This document shows positions 7,719-15,387 of a stretch of DNA of 64,000 nt, one piece after another. The DNA comes from Knoellia sp. p5-6-4. Lineage in GTDB: Bacteria; Actinomycetota; Actinomycetes; Actinomycetales; Dermatophilaceae. The stretch covers positions 1 to 64,000 of the forward strand of contig NZ_JARGZF010000004.1 in NCBI RefSeq assembly GCF_029222705.1, given 5' to 3'. Within the stretch, counting starts at the first letter, position 1, and every line of letters starts with the position of its first letter. The notes below the pieces were generated by a model, which had not been told where the DNA came from, did no database searches, and worked only from the letters and a program-made list of their open reading frames with translations. The translations under genes and the position numbers were made by a program.

Positions 7719-7754
7719 TCGGCCGGACCGCGCGCAGCGCGGCATGTCCGGACG
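7719..7754. repeat. Intergenic repeat copy 11
   Basis: TCGGCCGGACCGCGCGCA then GCGGCATGTCCGGACG (7739-7754), a perfect right half. It can pair CCGGAC with GTCCGG. It ends 7 nt before the stop codon of the gene at 7762. Confidence 0.7.
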
Positions 7755-7761
7755 ATCTGGG

Positions 7762-8037
7762 CTACAGGTGCAGCTCGGGGCCTACCTGGGGGCGGCGTGC
7801 CGCTTTCAGCTGCTTGACTGCTCCCACGCAGAAGAGCGCAACGCCAACCGGCGGTAGGAAGAACACCAGCAGGAACCAGGTCGCGGGTCGGTGCCCCGCG
7901 AACGGTGACTTGAAGCTTCCAGACCACATCCGGGCGACCAACGCGATGGCCAAGGCAGTCGGAATGACCACGACAACGCCCCACCAGTTCACGTTAATGT
8001 CTACGTCGCAGATCAGCGTCGCGCACTGGCCATCCAC
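7762..8037 (-). CDS. Small membrane protein
   Basis: The 91-residue protein has two hydrophobic segments, about residues 15-37 (NVNWWGVVVVIPTALAIALVA) and 52-72 (ATWFLLVFFLPPVGVALFCVG). A basic C-terminus follows. This is the pattern of phospholipase-D-nuclease-N-like or PLDc_N small membrane proteins, but the motif is too weak to name. Repeats lie beyond both ends. Confidence 0.5.
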   Translation of the reverse strand: MDGQCATLICDVDINVNWWGVVVVIPTALAIALVARMWSGSFKSPFAGHRPATWFLLVFFLPPVGVALFCVGAVKQLKAARRPQVGPELHL

Positions 8038-8088
8038 CTAGCGGTCCACCTCCGCGTCGTCCTGCCTCGGTTGCGCAAGTACACCACG

Positions 8089-8119
8089 CCGAAGATCGAC
8101 AGAGCGGCATGTGCGTACG
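8089..8119. repeat. Intergenic repeat copy 12
   Basis: GCGGCATGTGCGTACG at 8104-8119 matches the right half. The preceding GAAGATCGACAGA is a degraded left half. A separate hairpin (TCCCCC-GT-GGGGGA, 8161-8174) follows. Confidence 0.5.
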
Positions 8120-8255
8120 ACTTGAGTGGACCCTGGGTCAAGCATCTCGTCGGGTAGCCTTCCCCCGTGGGGGAGGGGAGGAAGTGGCGACCCGCGTCGG
8201 GACCTAGCCCGATGGAGCTCGCCCAAGCAGCGCGGACGGACGGTCGCGGCCGCAT

Positions 8256-8798
8256 GTGTCTCCGAAACGACTCCAACCGGTTCTGGGGATATGTCAGTGC
8301 CTGGGACTGCTCGGCTTGGCGGCGGTTGCCAACAACAAGTGGGGGATGACGGGCATCGATGCCCTGACGCCGCGGGAAGCCCTCGGGGTTGCGGCAGCAC
8401 TGTTCGCAACTTCGGTGCTGGCCCTGGTTGTGCTCGGCCGCGCTCACGTCACGGTTCGGTACGGGACATTGAGCGTTCGCAACCCGTTGCGAAAGTACGA
8501 ACTAGCCCTGGCCGCAGTGCGATCGCTGGAGCGCGGCTTCTTGGGCTTCCCGTCGTTGCAGGTGCGGAATGGCCGGGCGATCCGGGTGATGGGATTGGGC
8601 GAGAGCACCAAGGACGCGATGGAGGGCGGCGCGGAGCACGTGCTGATTCTCAGGGCCGTGATTTGTGAAAGCCACGACGACAGTCGCACGGATTGCGACC
8701 CGCAGGTGAGGAAGACGTGGGCTGTTATGGACGGCAGCCTGGCGCTCCTCCTGATGGGCTGGCTTGCCTACGCACTGCCTACCTTCTTCTTTTCCTGA
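8256..8798 (+). CDS. Membrane protein with PH-like region
   Basis: The 180-residue protein starts at GTG 8256. A hydrophobic stretch is seen at about residues 40-60 (ALGVAAALFATSVLALVVLG). A beta-rich region follows (HVTVRYGTLSVRNPLRKYELALAAVRSLERG), like the bacterial PH-domain membrane proteins. The protein ends with another hydrophobic helix (GSLALLLMGWLAYALPTFFF). The role is unknown. The N-terminus is uncertain, because the region upstream contains only a hairpin and no clear ribosome binding site. Confidence 0.55.
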   Translation: MSPKRLQPVLGICQCLGLLGLAAVANNKWGMTGIDALTPREALGVAAALFATSVLALVVLGRAHVTVRYGTLSVRNPLRKYELALAAVRSLERGFLGFPSLQVRNGRAIRVMGLGESTKDAMEGGAEHVLILRAVICESHDDSRTDCDPQVRKTWAVMDGSLALLLMGWLAYALPTFFFS

Positions 8799-8829
8799 GC
8801 CACTGGGGAGCGGGCGGGGACTGCCTTCG

Positions 8830-8868
8830 CCGATATCGGCACGAGCGGATCGCGGCCTGAGCGGGCGG
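8830..8868. repeat. Intergenic repeat copy 13
   Basis: ATCGGCACGAGCGGATC then GCGGCCTGAGCGGGCG. Both halves are recognisable with changes. It follows the stop of the plus-strand gene at 8798, so it is again on the 3' side of a gene. Confidence 0.55.
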
Positions 8869-8959
8869 TTACTCCACGGGAAACCTGTGGTGACCGACCT
8901 GCCCCACTGATGTACTGGTGCGCTACCTGGGGTCTGCCGAGTTGACGGAGGTAGTCGTC

Positions 8960-9715
8960 GTGACGGGCTATGACGTGCTTGCCGAGGTGTATGAGTGGCT
9001 TATCTCGGACGCGAAGTTGACGCCCGCCGAGTTCGCCGCGGCGTTCGCTGACGTCACCTGTCTCCTTCCGTCGGAGGCTCAAGTGCTCGATTGCTCATGC
9101 GGTACCGGGCAACTGGCGGTTGGCCTCGCCGGTCTCGGCATGCAGGTTGTTGCGACCGACGCCAGTGCAGCGATGGTTCGTCGGACTGAGATCTTGGCTG
9201 AGGAAGCCGGTGCATCGTTCTTGACGGTGCGAGCCGACTGGGAGGAGTTGACCGACCATTTCGGGGACGCCACTTTCGACATGGTGTTCTGCGTTGGCAA
9301 CTCGCTGCACCACGCCGAGGGGGCGAGAGGCAGGGTTGCTGCGCTGGAGTCGATGTCACGACTTCTGCGCCGTGGAGGGCGGTTGGTACTCACCTCCCGC
9401 AATTGGGAACTCGTGAGGGCCAGAGGCTCCCGGCTGGACATCAGTGACCGAATGGTCCGCCGGAATGGCCGCGATGGCCTCGTCATCTATCGCTGGGAGA
9501 TCGCGCCGCAGTGGGAGCAGGAGCACCGCATTGAGATCGCTGTCGTGCAAGTCGAGGGGGATGGGTCGGTCTTGGTCCGCTCGGAACCGTTGTCGTGCTG
9601 GCCGTATCAATACGGCGAACTCGAATCCGAGTTGCACAGCGTGGGACTACGAGTCGAGAAGAGCACGTTCGACCCGGAGGCTGAGGGGTACGTGGTGGTG
9701 ACGACGAAGGAGTAG
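8960..9715 (+). CDS. Class I SAM-dependent methyltransferase
   Basis: GTG 8960 (VTGYDVLAEVYEWLI) is the likely start, giving about 251 residues; a longer frame opens at 8918. Motif I is VLDCSCGTGQLAVGLA (about residues 44-59), an acidic residue ends the next strand (VVATDAS), and FDMVFCVGNSLHH is motif IV-like. This is the usual Rossmann-fold methyltransferase core that binds S-adenosylmethionine. The C-terminal part of about 90 residues likely holds substrate specificity, which cannot be read. Repeat copies flank it. Confidence 0.8.
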   Translation: MTGYDVLAEVYEWLISDAKLTPAEFAAAFADVTCLLPSEAQVLDCSCGTGQLAVGLAGLGMQVVATDASAAMVRRTEILAEEAGASFLTVRADWEELTDHFGDATFDMVFCVGNSLHHAEGARGRVAALESMSRLLRRGGRLVLTSRNWELVRARGSRLDISDRMVRRNGRDGLVIYRWEIAPQWEQEHRIEIAVVQVEGDGSVLVRSEPLSCWPYQYGELESELHSVGLRVEKSTFDPEAEGYVVVTTKE

Positions 9716-9770
9716 GCACCGGATGCGTTCCTGACGCGGGGGGCGGTGTCACCACCACCGTTGCGCGCGC

Positions 9771-9813
9771 GCTTCGGCACGACCGCTCGGATCGCGGCAG
9801 GTGAGTGCGTCCG
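9771..9813. repeat. Intergenic repeat copy 14
   Basis: TTCGGCACGACCGCTCGGATC then GCGGCAGGTGAGTGCG. It has a slightly longer spacer than consensus. It is on the 3' side of the methyltransferase gene and is the last clear copy of the continuous series. Confidence 0.6.
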
Positions 9814-9950
9814 TCGGGGCTACGGCGGGTTCATGCCGCTAGGTCGAGGACCTCGACCCGCGGAGTACCCAGTCCATGCGCGAGAGCTCTCCTCAGCCTG
9901 GATGCTGCTGGAGCCTTGTTGCGCAACCGCCGCGCGAGGATGCTGGTCGC

Positions 9951-10430
9951 ATGAAGCCCATCGAGTTCGAGCTCGAGCGCACGATCCGGGCACCGATCGA
10001 CCAGGTATTTGCGCGGCTCGCCGACATCGAGGGGCACAACGACTGGATGGCCAACACGGGAAGCATGCTCAAGCACACCCAGCAGACGTCTCCCGGAGAA
10101 CCCGCCGTTGGTACGACGTTCGTCGACGAGACGACTCAGGGCTCAATGCCCGGAGAGATCGCCGCGATGGAGGCCCCGCACACGATCGTCTACCACTGGT
10201 GGGAGAGGTCGAAGTCGGGCGAGCTCAAGTTCGAGGGTTGGCCGAGCTACCACCTGCAGCCCTCCGGTGACGGCGAGACGCTGGTGCGCCATCGCGGCAA
10301 GTTGGTGTCGTACGGCGTGTGGCGCCTGGGTACACCGATCTGGCGACGTTTCGCCGTCAAGGAGCGCACCATCACCGTCGACGCGCTCAAGGCGTCCTTC
10401 GAGCAGACGCCGAGTCCTGCCGCTGAGTGA
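9951..10430 (+). CDS. SRPBCC (START-like) family protein
   Basis: ATG 9951 (MKPIEFELERTIRAPIDQVF) gives 159 residues with the typical opening of polyketide-cyclase/START-like proteins: a first beta strand, then 'APIDQVFARLADIEGHNDWM'. The middle and end (GTTFVDETTQGSMPGEIAAME, HTIVYHWWERS, GETLVRHRGKLVSYGVWRL) fit the beta-sheet and the long C-terminal helix. These proteins bind small hydrophobic ligands or membranes; the ligand is unknown. Confidence 0.75.
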   Translation: MKPIEFELERTIRAPIDQVFARLADIEGHNDWMANTGSMLKHTQQTSPGEPAVGTTFVDETTQGSMPGEIAAMEAPHTIVYHWWERSKSGELKFEGWPSYHLQPSGDGETLVRHRGKLVSYGVWRLGTPIWRRFAVKERTITVDALKASFEQTPSPAAE

Positions 10431-10444
10431 GCGTCTCGGTCCGG

Positions 10445-10835
10445 TCAGATCGGGGTCGAACCATCGTGCGTGCCAGATTTCGGCCTCCCCCCGAGATCCG
10501 CCGTGGGCTGCCTCGACTGGAAGCCGGCGCGTGGTCTGATCATGGGCTGCCCACCCACACCCCAGACCTCCAACTGTGGCCAGGTGGCCACCTGCTTGGT
10601 CGTCAACCCGCCACGGGAGCGGCCGATCGCGTGGTCAGCGGGTTCATCTGCGAACTTCTTGTTGTTCGACCGTGCCCCCTGTGTCCCTGGGCAGGGTCGC
10701 GCCCTGGTGGGCCATCGCCTGGACCTGCTCGAGAACGCCCGCCCAGACCCCGGCCTTCGACCAGCGGTCGAAGCTCTTGGAGATCGTGTTCCGGTTCCCG
10801 AACGGTTCGGGCAGTCGTTGCCCGCGCGCACCACG
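10445..10835 (-). pseudogene. IS5-like transposase relic
   Basis: Read on the minus strand, one frame has LPEPFGNRNTISKSFDRWSK and AGVWAGVLEQVQAMAHQG. It then stops, and the adjacent frame continues NNKKFADEPADHAIGRSRGG and LTTK. Both are typical of the N-terminal to middle part of IS5/ISL2-group transposases, in which ADHAIGRSRGGLTTK is highly conserved. The sequence after LTTK no longer matches. It is therefore a frameshifted, truncated remnant of about 85 codons. I see no clear terminal inverted repeats. Confidence 0.7.
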
Positions 10836-10848
10836 AAGCGTCTACTGG

Positions 10849-11172
10849 TCAGACGGGATCGGTGAACGAGATCGGCTTGCCGGTGGCTTGGGCGTATGCG
10901 ATCTCCCTGCTCGTGGACTCGCCGATATACCCGCCTGGGTTGACGACCAGAACCCGGTCAGCCAGGTCGATCTTGCGCAGGTGGAGGGCGTCCAGCGCGG
11001 TCTTCTGCTCGTTGGTGATCAACTTGTCTGCTTCATGATCCTCGGCTCGTAGGAAGATGCCTGGCGCGACGACGATGACGCCTGCGAAGGTCAGATCACG
11101 GTTCGCCGCGCTCATCTCGTCGACGAACCGGGTAGAGCCGCAGATGCAGACAATCTCAGGTCGGTCGGCCAC
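10849..11172 (-). CDS. Nucleoside 2-deoxyribosyltransferase-like protein (DUF4406-like)
   Basis: This complete 107-residue protein begins ADRPEIVCICGSTRFVDEM. The GS-T-RF motif after the first strand is typical of the nucleoside deoxyribosyltransferase-like fold. LRKIDLADRVLVVNPGGYIG and STSREIAYAQATGKPISF continue the same pattern, with a Glu preceding the last strand. Relatives are often found on phages or mobile DNA. The substrate is unknown. It sits between the transposase relic and a truncated membrane gene. Confidence 0.7.
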   Translation of the reverse strand: MADRPEIVCICGSTRFVDEMSAANRDLTFAGVIVVAPGIFLRAEDHEADKLITNEQKTALDALHLRKIDLADRVLVVNPGGYIGESTSREIAYAQATGKPISFTDPV

Positions 11173-11294
11173 AGCTCAGTCCTTCGGGTCGAACGGGAAA
11201 CCGTCAGTGTGCCCGTAGACACCACAGACGGGCATACGAGCCAACAGATTACGCAGCTAAGTGGACGCCACGCGGCTGCACGACCCCGGAGGAA

Positions 11295-11540
11295 GTGGCT
11301 CTCGTACTGGCCGGATGGCCGGGGTTCGTCGCTGTCGCGGTGCTCATCGTTCCACGATCAGACCCGATGTTCTGGGTCACCGCGACCTTCTTCGGCTTCG
11401 GTTGCTTGCTCAGTCTGGTGAGGCTTGTCATCCCGTGGGATCTCCTCCGCCTGATGCCCCATGGCTACGAGGAGCACGTGCTCTCTCGCAGCTCACATGT
11501 CGCTTGGAAGGACATCGACCACTTCATGCGCGGCTCGGGT
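11295..11540 (+). pseudogene. Truncated membrane protein with PH-like region
   Basis: The frame from GTG 11295 encodes two hydrophobic segments (VLAGWPGFVAVAVLIV and MFWVTATFFGFGCLLSLVRL). PRDLL-like residues and YEEHVLSRSSHVAWKDIDHF follow, which resemble the start of a PH-like domain. After about 11,540 the frame runs antisense through the methyltransferase gene to 11678 and loses protein-like character. The C-terminal half therefore appears deleted where the two genes were joined. Where the true N-terminus lies is unclear. Confidence 0.5.
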
Positions 11541-12271
11541 CAGGCCGGCTTGCGCCAGACCGAGACGTGGCTCTCGCTGTCGCTTGTGAAGGGACTGCCC
11601 TTCCAGTCGGCGACCCGCCCCTCGAGCCCCATCCCGGCGAGCTGGGCCATGAGGTCGCACTCGGCCGGCCAGATGTAGCGGAAGTTGCTGGCGCCGTATG
11701 TCACGGTGCCGTCTTCGTGCCGTCGGTAGTGGTGGGATGTGCCCTGCTGGGTGGTCATGTCGTACGTGTCGAAGCCAACGTGGTGCTGCCCGACGTGGAA
11801 CGGCACAGCGGCCTGACCCGGCGGGAAACGCCGAATGCCGGGAACCCACAGCTCGATGACGAATCTCCCGCCTGGCGAGAGGTGGCGGGCTGCGTTGCGA
11901 AAGCAGGCGACCTGTTCGGCTTGAGTGCGAAGGTTTCCGATGCTGTTCCAGACGAGGTACACCAGTGAGAACTGCCCCGGCATCGTGCTGGTCGCCATGT
12001 CGCCCACCACAACTGGGATGTCAGCGCGCTTCTTGTGAAGCTGATCGACCATCGGTTGTGAAAGCTCGATACCGCTCACCGAGATCCCGCGCTCGACCAG
12101 GGGAATGGCCACCCGTCCGGTACCGATCGCGAGTTCGAGCGCGGGGCCATCCTGGGCCAGCCCGGCCAGGAACCGCACGGCAGGCTCCAGGACATCCGGT
12201 GCGAACATGAAGGCCGAAGTCTCGTCGTACCGCTCGGCTGTCTCTGCGTCCCAGAGGTCGCTGCTGGTCAT
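11540..12271 (-). CDS. Class I SAM-dependent methyltransferase
   Basis: I take ATG 12271 (MTSSDLWDAETAERYDE), giving 243 residues; the frame opens at 12349. Motif I is ALELAIGTGRVAIPLVERG (about residues 44-62), followed by SGIELSQPMV, VVVGDMATS and FSLVYLVWNSIGNL. This is the standard methyltransferase core. The last 80 residues are beta-rich and end HVSVWRKPA. The opening 'LWDAETAERYD' is frequent in small-molecule methyltransferases. The substrate is unknown. Its 3' end overlaps the truncated plus-strand membrane gene. Confidence 0.8.
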   Translation of the reverse strand: MTSSDLWDAETAERYDETSAFMFAPDVLEPAVRFLAGLAQDGPALELAIGTGRVAIPLVERGISVSGIELSQPMVDQLHKKRADIPVVVGDMATSTMPGQFSLVYLVWNSIGNLRTQAEQVACFRNAARHLSPGGRFVIELWVPGIRRFPPGQAAVPFHVGQHHVGFDTYDMTTQQGTSHHYRRHEDGTVTYGASNFRYIWPAECDLMAQLAGMGLEGRVADWKGSPFTSDSESHVSVWRKPA

Positions 12272-12337
12272 GGAGCCAGCCTCGCCCATGTGCTGCGCTG
12301 CAGCCAGCCATTTGTCAATGCGGTGGGTTGCCTCGCC

Positions 12338-12361
12338 GAATGGCGGCACCCGGCCGGGCCC
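12338..12361. repeat. Possible distant repeat copy
   Basis: GAATGGCGGCACCCGGCCGG resembles the GCGGCA core plus a CCGG arm and lies directly before the stop codon at 12362. Similarity to the clear copies is weak. Confidence 0.25.
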
Positions 12362-12847
12362 CTACCCGACCACGAGGTGTTGGCGCCCGTCGATCCGTTC
12401 CCGAGCGATGTCGAGATGGCCGGCATGGGTGGCCGTCTCCACCAGAAGCCTGTACACGCAGCCGCGTGCGTCAGCGAACGGTGGGAAGGGAAAGACCTCT
12501 TCCGGCGGCCACCAGCGGGGGGACTCGTCGAGATCCACCTCGGCGAGTACAGCGTCGCTGTGCCGCCCCCAGCGGCGGTACTCCGCCACCGCCTCCGCGC
12601 CGGAGGTGACGGGAACCTTCCAACCGTCTTGGATCAGACCAATGCTTTCCTCGTCGCCGCCGAGAACCGCGCCGCCCCAGAAGATCTCGTCGTCGTACGT
12701 GAGGTGGTTGAGCAGTTGCGCGATTGACCAGCCGGAAGGGGCGGCCGCGCGGGTCAGGTCCACCTCACTCAGCCCCTCGACTGCGGCCAGCACGTGCCGT
12801 CGTTCGGAGTCGAGGTGGGCGAGGAGCTCGGCACGTTCGCGCGTCAT
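12362..12847 (-). CDS. DinB-like / mycothiol-dependent-type four-helix protein
   Basis: The 161-residue protein has the DinB/DUF664 pattern: ERAELLAHLDSERRHVLAAV, then GWSIAQLLNHLTYDDEIFW with the first metal-binding His, and LLVETATHAGHLDIARE with the last His pair. Such proteins form a metal-binding four-helix bundle. Some are thiol-dependent transferases; most are uncharacterised. All three His positions appear present, so the metal site could be functional. Confidence 0.75.
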   Translation of the reverse strand: MTRERAELLAHLDSERRHVLAAVEGLSEVDLTRAAAPSGWSIAQLLNHLTYDDEIFWGGAVLGGDEESIGLIQDGWKVPVTSGAEAVAEYRRWGRHSDAVLAEVDLDESPRWWPPEEVFPFPPFADARGCVYRLLVETATHAGHLDIARERIDGRQHLVVG

Positions 12848-12918
12848 GTCGGCACCCTAGGTCCCCGCCGCCGGCTCCACTCGCCGTCTGACCTGCACTG
12901 CTTCACCGCGAGGGGCAG

Positions 12919-12950
12919 CCAGTCACTGCGGCAGTCTCTGCGTGCCGGTG
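12919..12950. repeat. Possible distant repeat copy over a stop codon
   Basis: TCACTGCGGCAGTCTCTGCG resembles copy 7 (ACTGCGGCAGT...). As in copy 7, it overlaps the stop codon and last residues of the adjacent minus-strand gene. The match outside the core is weak. Confidence 0.3.
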
Positions 12951-13651
12951 GCGTCGAGTTCGATGACGGTATGTGGGCCGCGCGCCTTGGCCTTCAATGC
13001 CTCGACGCTGCGCGACTCGCGCAAGAGCTTCTCGGCCTCCGACGGCGCGAGTGCGGGCAGCGACAACCCTCCCATGACGTCGATCGGGGCAATGAGGCCA
13101 CCATCGAGCACCACTGAGTAGAGGGTGGCGTCGTAACCGAAGACGGGGGAGCGGTCAAGGAACAATGCGACAGGGCCAAGGTCCAGAAGGTCCTTCCTGA
13201 TCGGGTCGAGGTCCGACTGTGCCGGGAAGGCCAGGCCAACCGTGACCTCCTGGCCCGACACGCGGCCAGAGATGATCTGGTCGACGGCGAACTTGGCGTG
13301 CATGGTTCGCCACAGGGCGTCGGGACCATCGAAGCCGATCTCGGTTCCGTCGGGCGCGTCATCGCCCTCGACGGTGAAGGCACGGCCTGGGGCGAGGCCG
13401 AGGAATCGGCCCGTGACAACAGCGACTGTGGCCGGGTGAGGGGGCCGGCCTCCGACGGTGTACTGCGTGTTGTCCAGCAGTTCGGAGAGGTTCTCGTAGG
13501 GGTGAACGCGGGCCGCCGCGGCCCGGTGGCTCTGCGCAGCGGGGACGAAGCCTTGGGCGCCGTCCGACCCGGTCGAGCAGGACGACGTCAAGGCCGCCGC
13601 GAGAAGGACCGCCACCGCACCGATTCCGCTGATCCGCCCTAGTGCAGTCAT
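12923..13651 (-). CDS. Secreted lipoprotein, function unknown
   Basis: The 242-residue protein starts at 13651 with a signal sequence (GRISGIGAVAVLLAAALTSS) ending in a lipobox-like LTSSC. Mature features include VAVVTGRFLGLAPGRAF, FAVDQIISGRVSGQEVTVGL and GPVALFLDRSPV. This is the beta-rich pattern of uncharacterised actinobacterial lipoproteins that may bind a small ligand. No catalytic motif is visible. Confidence 0.65.
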   Translation of the reverse strand: MTALGRISGIGAVAVLLAAALTSSCSTGSDGAQGFVPAAQSHRAAAARVHPYENLSELLDNTQYTVGGRPPHPATVAVVTGRFLGLAPGRAFTVEGDDAPDGTEIGFDGPDALWRTMHAKFAVDQIISGRVSGQEVTVGLAFPAQSDLDPIRKDLLDLGPVALFLDRSPVFGYDATLYSVVLDGGLIAPIDVMGGLSLPALAPSEAEKLLRESRSVEALKAKARGPHTVIELDATGTQRLPQ

Positions 13652-13656
13652 GCAGA

Positions 13657-13684
13657 CACACCCCTGTCACTCGACGGGGGTGTG
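13657..13684. promoter_or_regulatory. Inverted repeat 5' of the lipoprotein gene
   Basis: CACACCCC (13657-13664) pairs with GGGGTGTG (13677-13684), with GTC/GAC pairs inside the loop. It lies just upstream of the start at 13651. It may be an operator or a 5' leader hairpin. Confidence 0.4.
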
Positions 13685-13853
13685 ACGCCTTGGACATGTC
13701 GGCGGTTCCCCCCGTGGCACCCGCGAGCCACTGACTCGAGGTGGCCCCGATTCCGATCAGGAATCGAGAAGCGTCACGGTGTCGCGCGGGCCTAGCCTTC
13801 GACCAGGGGCAGGCAGGAAGCCGAGCCCGATCGTCGAGGAAGGAAGCCCGGGA

Positions 13854-14306
13854 ATGCCCACGAAGGATGCCAAGACCGAGTCGGACGGCTTCAGCGCCGA
13901 GGAGCGTGCGGCGATGAAGGAGCGCGCCGCCGAGCTGCGCGCCGAGGGCAAGAGGGGCGCCAAGAAGGCCGACGGGCTGCAGGCGGTCCTGGACCGGATC
14001 GCGGAGATGGCGCCGGAGGATCGCGCGCTGGCCGAGCGCGTGCACGTGGTGGTCACCGCGACCGCCCCCGAGCTGTTGCCGAAGACCTGGTACGGGATGC
14101 CCGCCTACACCAACGCGGACGGCAAGGTCGTCGTCTTCTTCCAGGACGCCGGGAAGTTCAACTACCGGTACTCCACCCTGGGGTTCCAGGACGCCGCCAA
14201 TCTCGACGACGGCGACATGTGGCCGGTGTCCTACGCACTCCTCCAGTGGAGCCCGGTGGTGGAGGAGAAGGTCGTCGAACTGGTGAAGGCCGCTGTCCGT
14301 CAGTAG
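13854..14306 (+). CDS. DUF1801 / YdhG-like protein
   Basis: ATG 13854 (MPTKDAKTESDGFSAEER) gives 150 residues. The first ~45 residues are charged and helical. The domain follows with VLDRIAEMAPEDRALAERVH, PKTWYGMPAYTNADGKVVVF and FNYRYSTLGFQDAANLDDG, the usual DUF1801 pattern with its conserved W-Y-G-M-P. Relatives include YdhG, proposed to be an iron chaperone, but the activity is not settled. This marks the return to denser, more G+C-rich coding. Confidence 0.75.
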   Translation: MPTKDAKTESDGFSAEERAAMKERAAELRAEGKRGAKKADGLQAVLDRIAEMAPEDRALAERVHVVVTATAPELLPKTWYGMPAYTNADGKVVVFFQDAGKFNYRYSTLGFQDAANLDDGDMWPVSYALLQWSPVVEEKVVELVKAAVRQ

Positions 14307-14355
14307 GTCTCAGCAGGGCGACGTCCTCGCGTTCGGTCGCTGTGCCAGGTCGGGG

Positions 14356-14377
14356 ACCGGGGGAGGGGACCCCCGGT
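14356..14377 (+). terminator. Hairpin after the DUF1801 gene
   Basis: ACCGGGGG (14356-14363) and CCCCCGGT (14370-14377) form a perfect 8-bp stem with loop AGGGGA, about 50 nt past the stop. There is no T-run, as is common in actinobacterial terminators. Confidence 0.45.
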
Positions 14378-14612
14378 TCAGTGCCGTGGTCTCGCAGGCC
14401 CTCTCCAACGCCGAGCAGGGCGTGACCAGACCGACCTCGCTGGGGCGGCAACGGACCGGGCAGCCCCTACACGGTTGACCGCCCGCTCCTCCTCAGCGAG
14501 GACGAGGTGCGCACGGTGCACATTTGCGTACGATCCGCAGGGCTGACGCCGGAGCCGCCACGAGCAGGTCGGCGCTCCCGGGAGTCGTTGCCAGGTCTGT
14601 GGAGACGAGGGG
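14378..14612. other. Intergenic region upstream of the M23-like gene
   Basis: No protein-like frame is visible. TTGACC occurs at 14475-14480 and TACGAT near 14527, but they are too far apart to form one promoter. Confidence 0.3.
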
Positions 14613-15296
14613 GTGGTGGTGGACCCAGGACCGGTCGTGCTCGACCTACCGTTCCGCGGCCTCTGGCTGGCACGCCGGAGCCCGGCTCGGCGGGTGCCCA
14701 GCCACGGGACCCACGCGTTCGGCGTCACCTACGCCATCGACTTCGTCGCGGTCGACCGTGACGGCCTGCCGGCCCCACGAACCTGGCGGTCCGCCTTCGC
14801 CGTCGAGCCACCGGAGGCGTTCCGCGGCTTCGGTGCACCGATCCTGGCGCCGGCCGGCGGGACGGTGGTGGCCGCCCATGACGGCGCGCCAGACCACTCG
14901 GCCCGCCGGTCCCAGCTGACGCTCGTGCCGTACATGCTGGGCCAGGCGCGGCGGGCGAGGGCGGGCGCGACCGAGATCGCCGGCAACCACGTAATGATCG
15001 CGCTGGCGGACCCCGGTCCATTCGTCCTCCTGGCGCACCTGCGCCGCGGGACGGTGCGAGTCGCCCCGGGTGACGTTGTCGCGATCGGTGACCAGGTCGG
15101 CGAGTGTGGGAACTCGGGGAACAGCACCCAGCCGCACGTGCACGTCCAGGTGACCGACTCGACCGACTGGCCGACCGCACGCGGCATACCGATGCTCTTC
15201 CGTCCGAGGCGGGCCGGTGACGGCGCGCCCGTCCCCCCATGGATGCCGGGGGAGGACGAGATCGTCGATGCCGGGGCGCCTCGGGCCGGCAGGTGA
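14613..15296 (+). CDS. M23-like (LytM) metallopeptidase domain protein
   Basis: The 227-residue protein starts at GTG 14613. It has the M23 pattern: a THAFGVTYAIDFVAVD stretch with the first zinc-ligand His/Asp, APILAPAGGTVVAAHDG, NHVMIAL...FVLLAHLRRGTVRV, GDQVGECGNSGNSTQPHVHV. The HxH near the C-terminus matches the catalytic H-x-H. There is no signal peptide, so it may act in the cytoplasm, be exported another way, or be a non-peptidoglycan relative. It stands alone, with its own upstream gap. Confidence 0.7.
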   Translation: MVVDPGPVVLDLPFRGLWLARRSPARRVPSHGTHAFGVTYAIDFVAVDRDGLPAPRTWRSAFAVEPPEAFRGFGAPILAPAGGTVVAAHDGAPDHSARRSQLTLVPYMLGQARRARAGATEIAGNHVMIALADPGPFVLLAHLRRGTVRVAPGDVVAIGDQVGECGNSGNSTQPHVHVQVTDSTDWPTARGIPMLFRPRRAGDGAPVPPWMPGEDEIVDAGAPRAGR

Positions 15297-15387
15297 GGCG
15301 CAGGGCTGGCTAGCATGACGTCGTCGCGACCTCGGCAGATGGGCTGTTCGGGCTGCAACGTCGACCGCACCCGACGAGGAGACCCGC

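Noticed and set aside
1069-9813. Classical integron attC sites
   Set aside because: The repeats lack the GTTRRRY/RYYYAAC core sites, and no integron-type integrase with its extra domain is present; I call the array integron-like only in layout.
1069-9813. CRISPR array
   Set aside because: Repeats are imperfect and separated by 0.3-1.3 kb of genes, with no short unique spacers and no cas genes.
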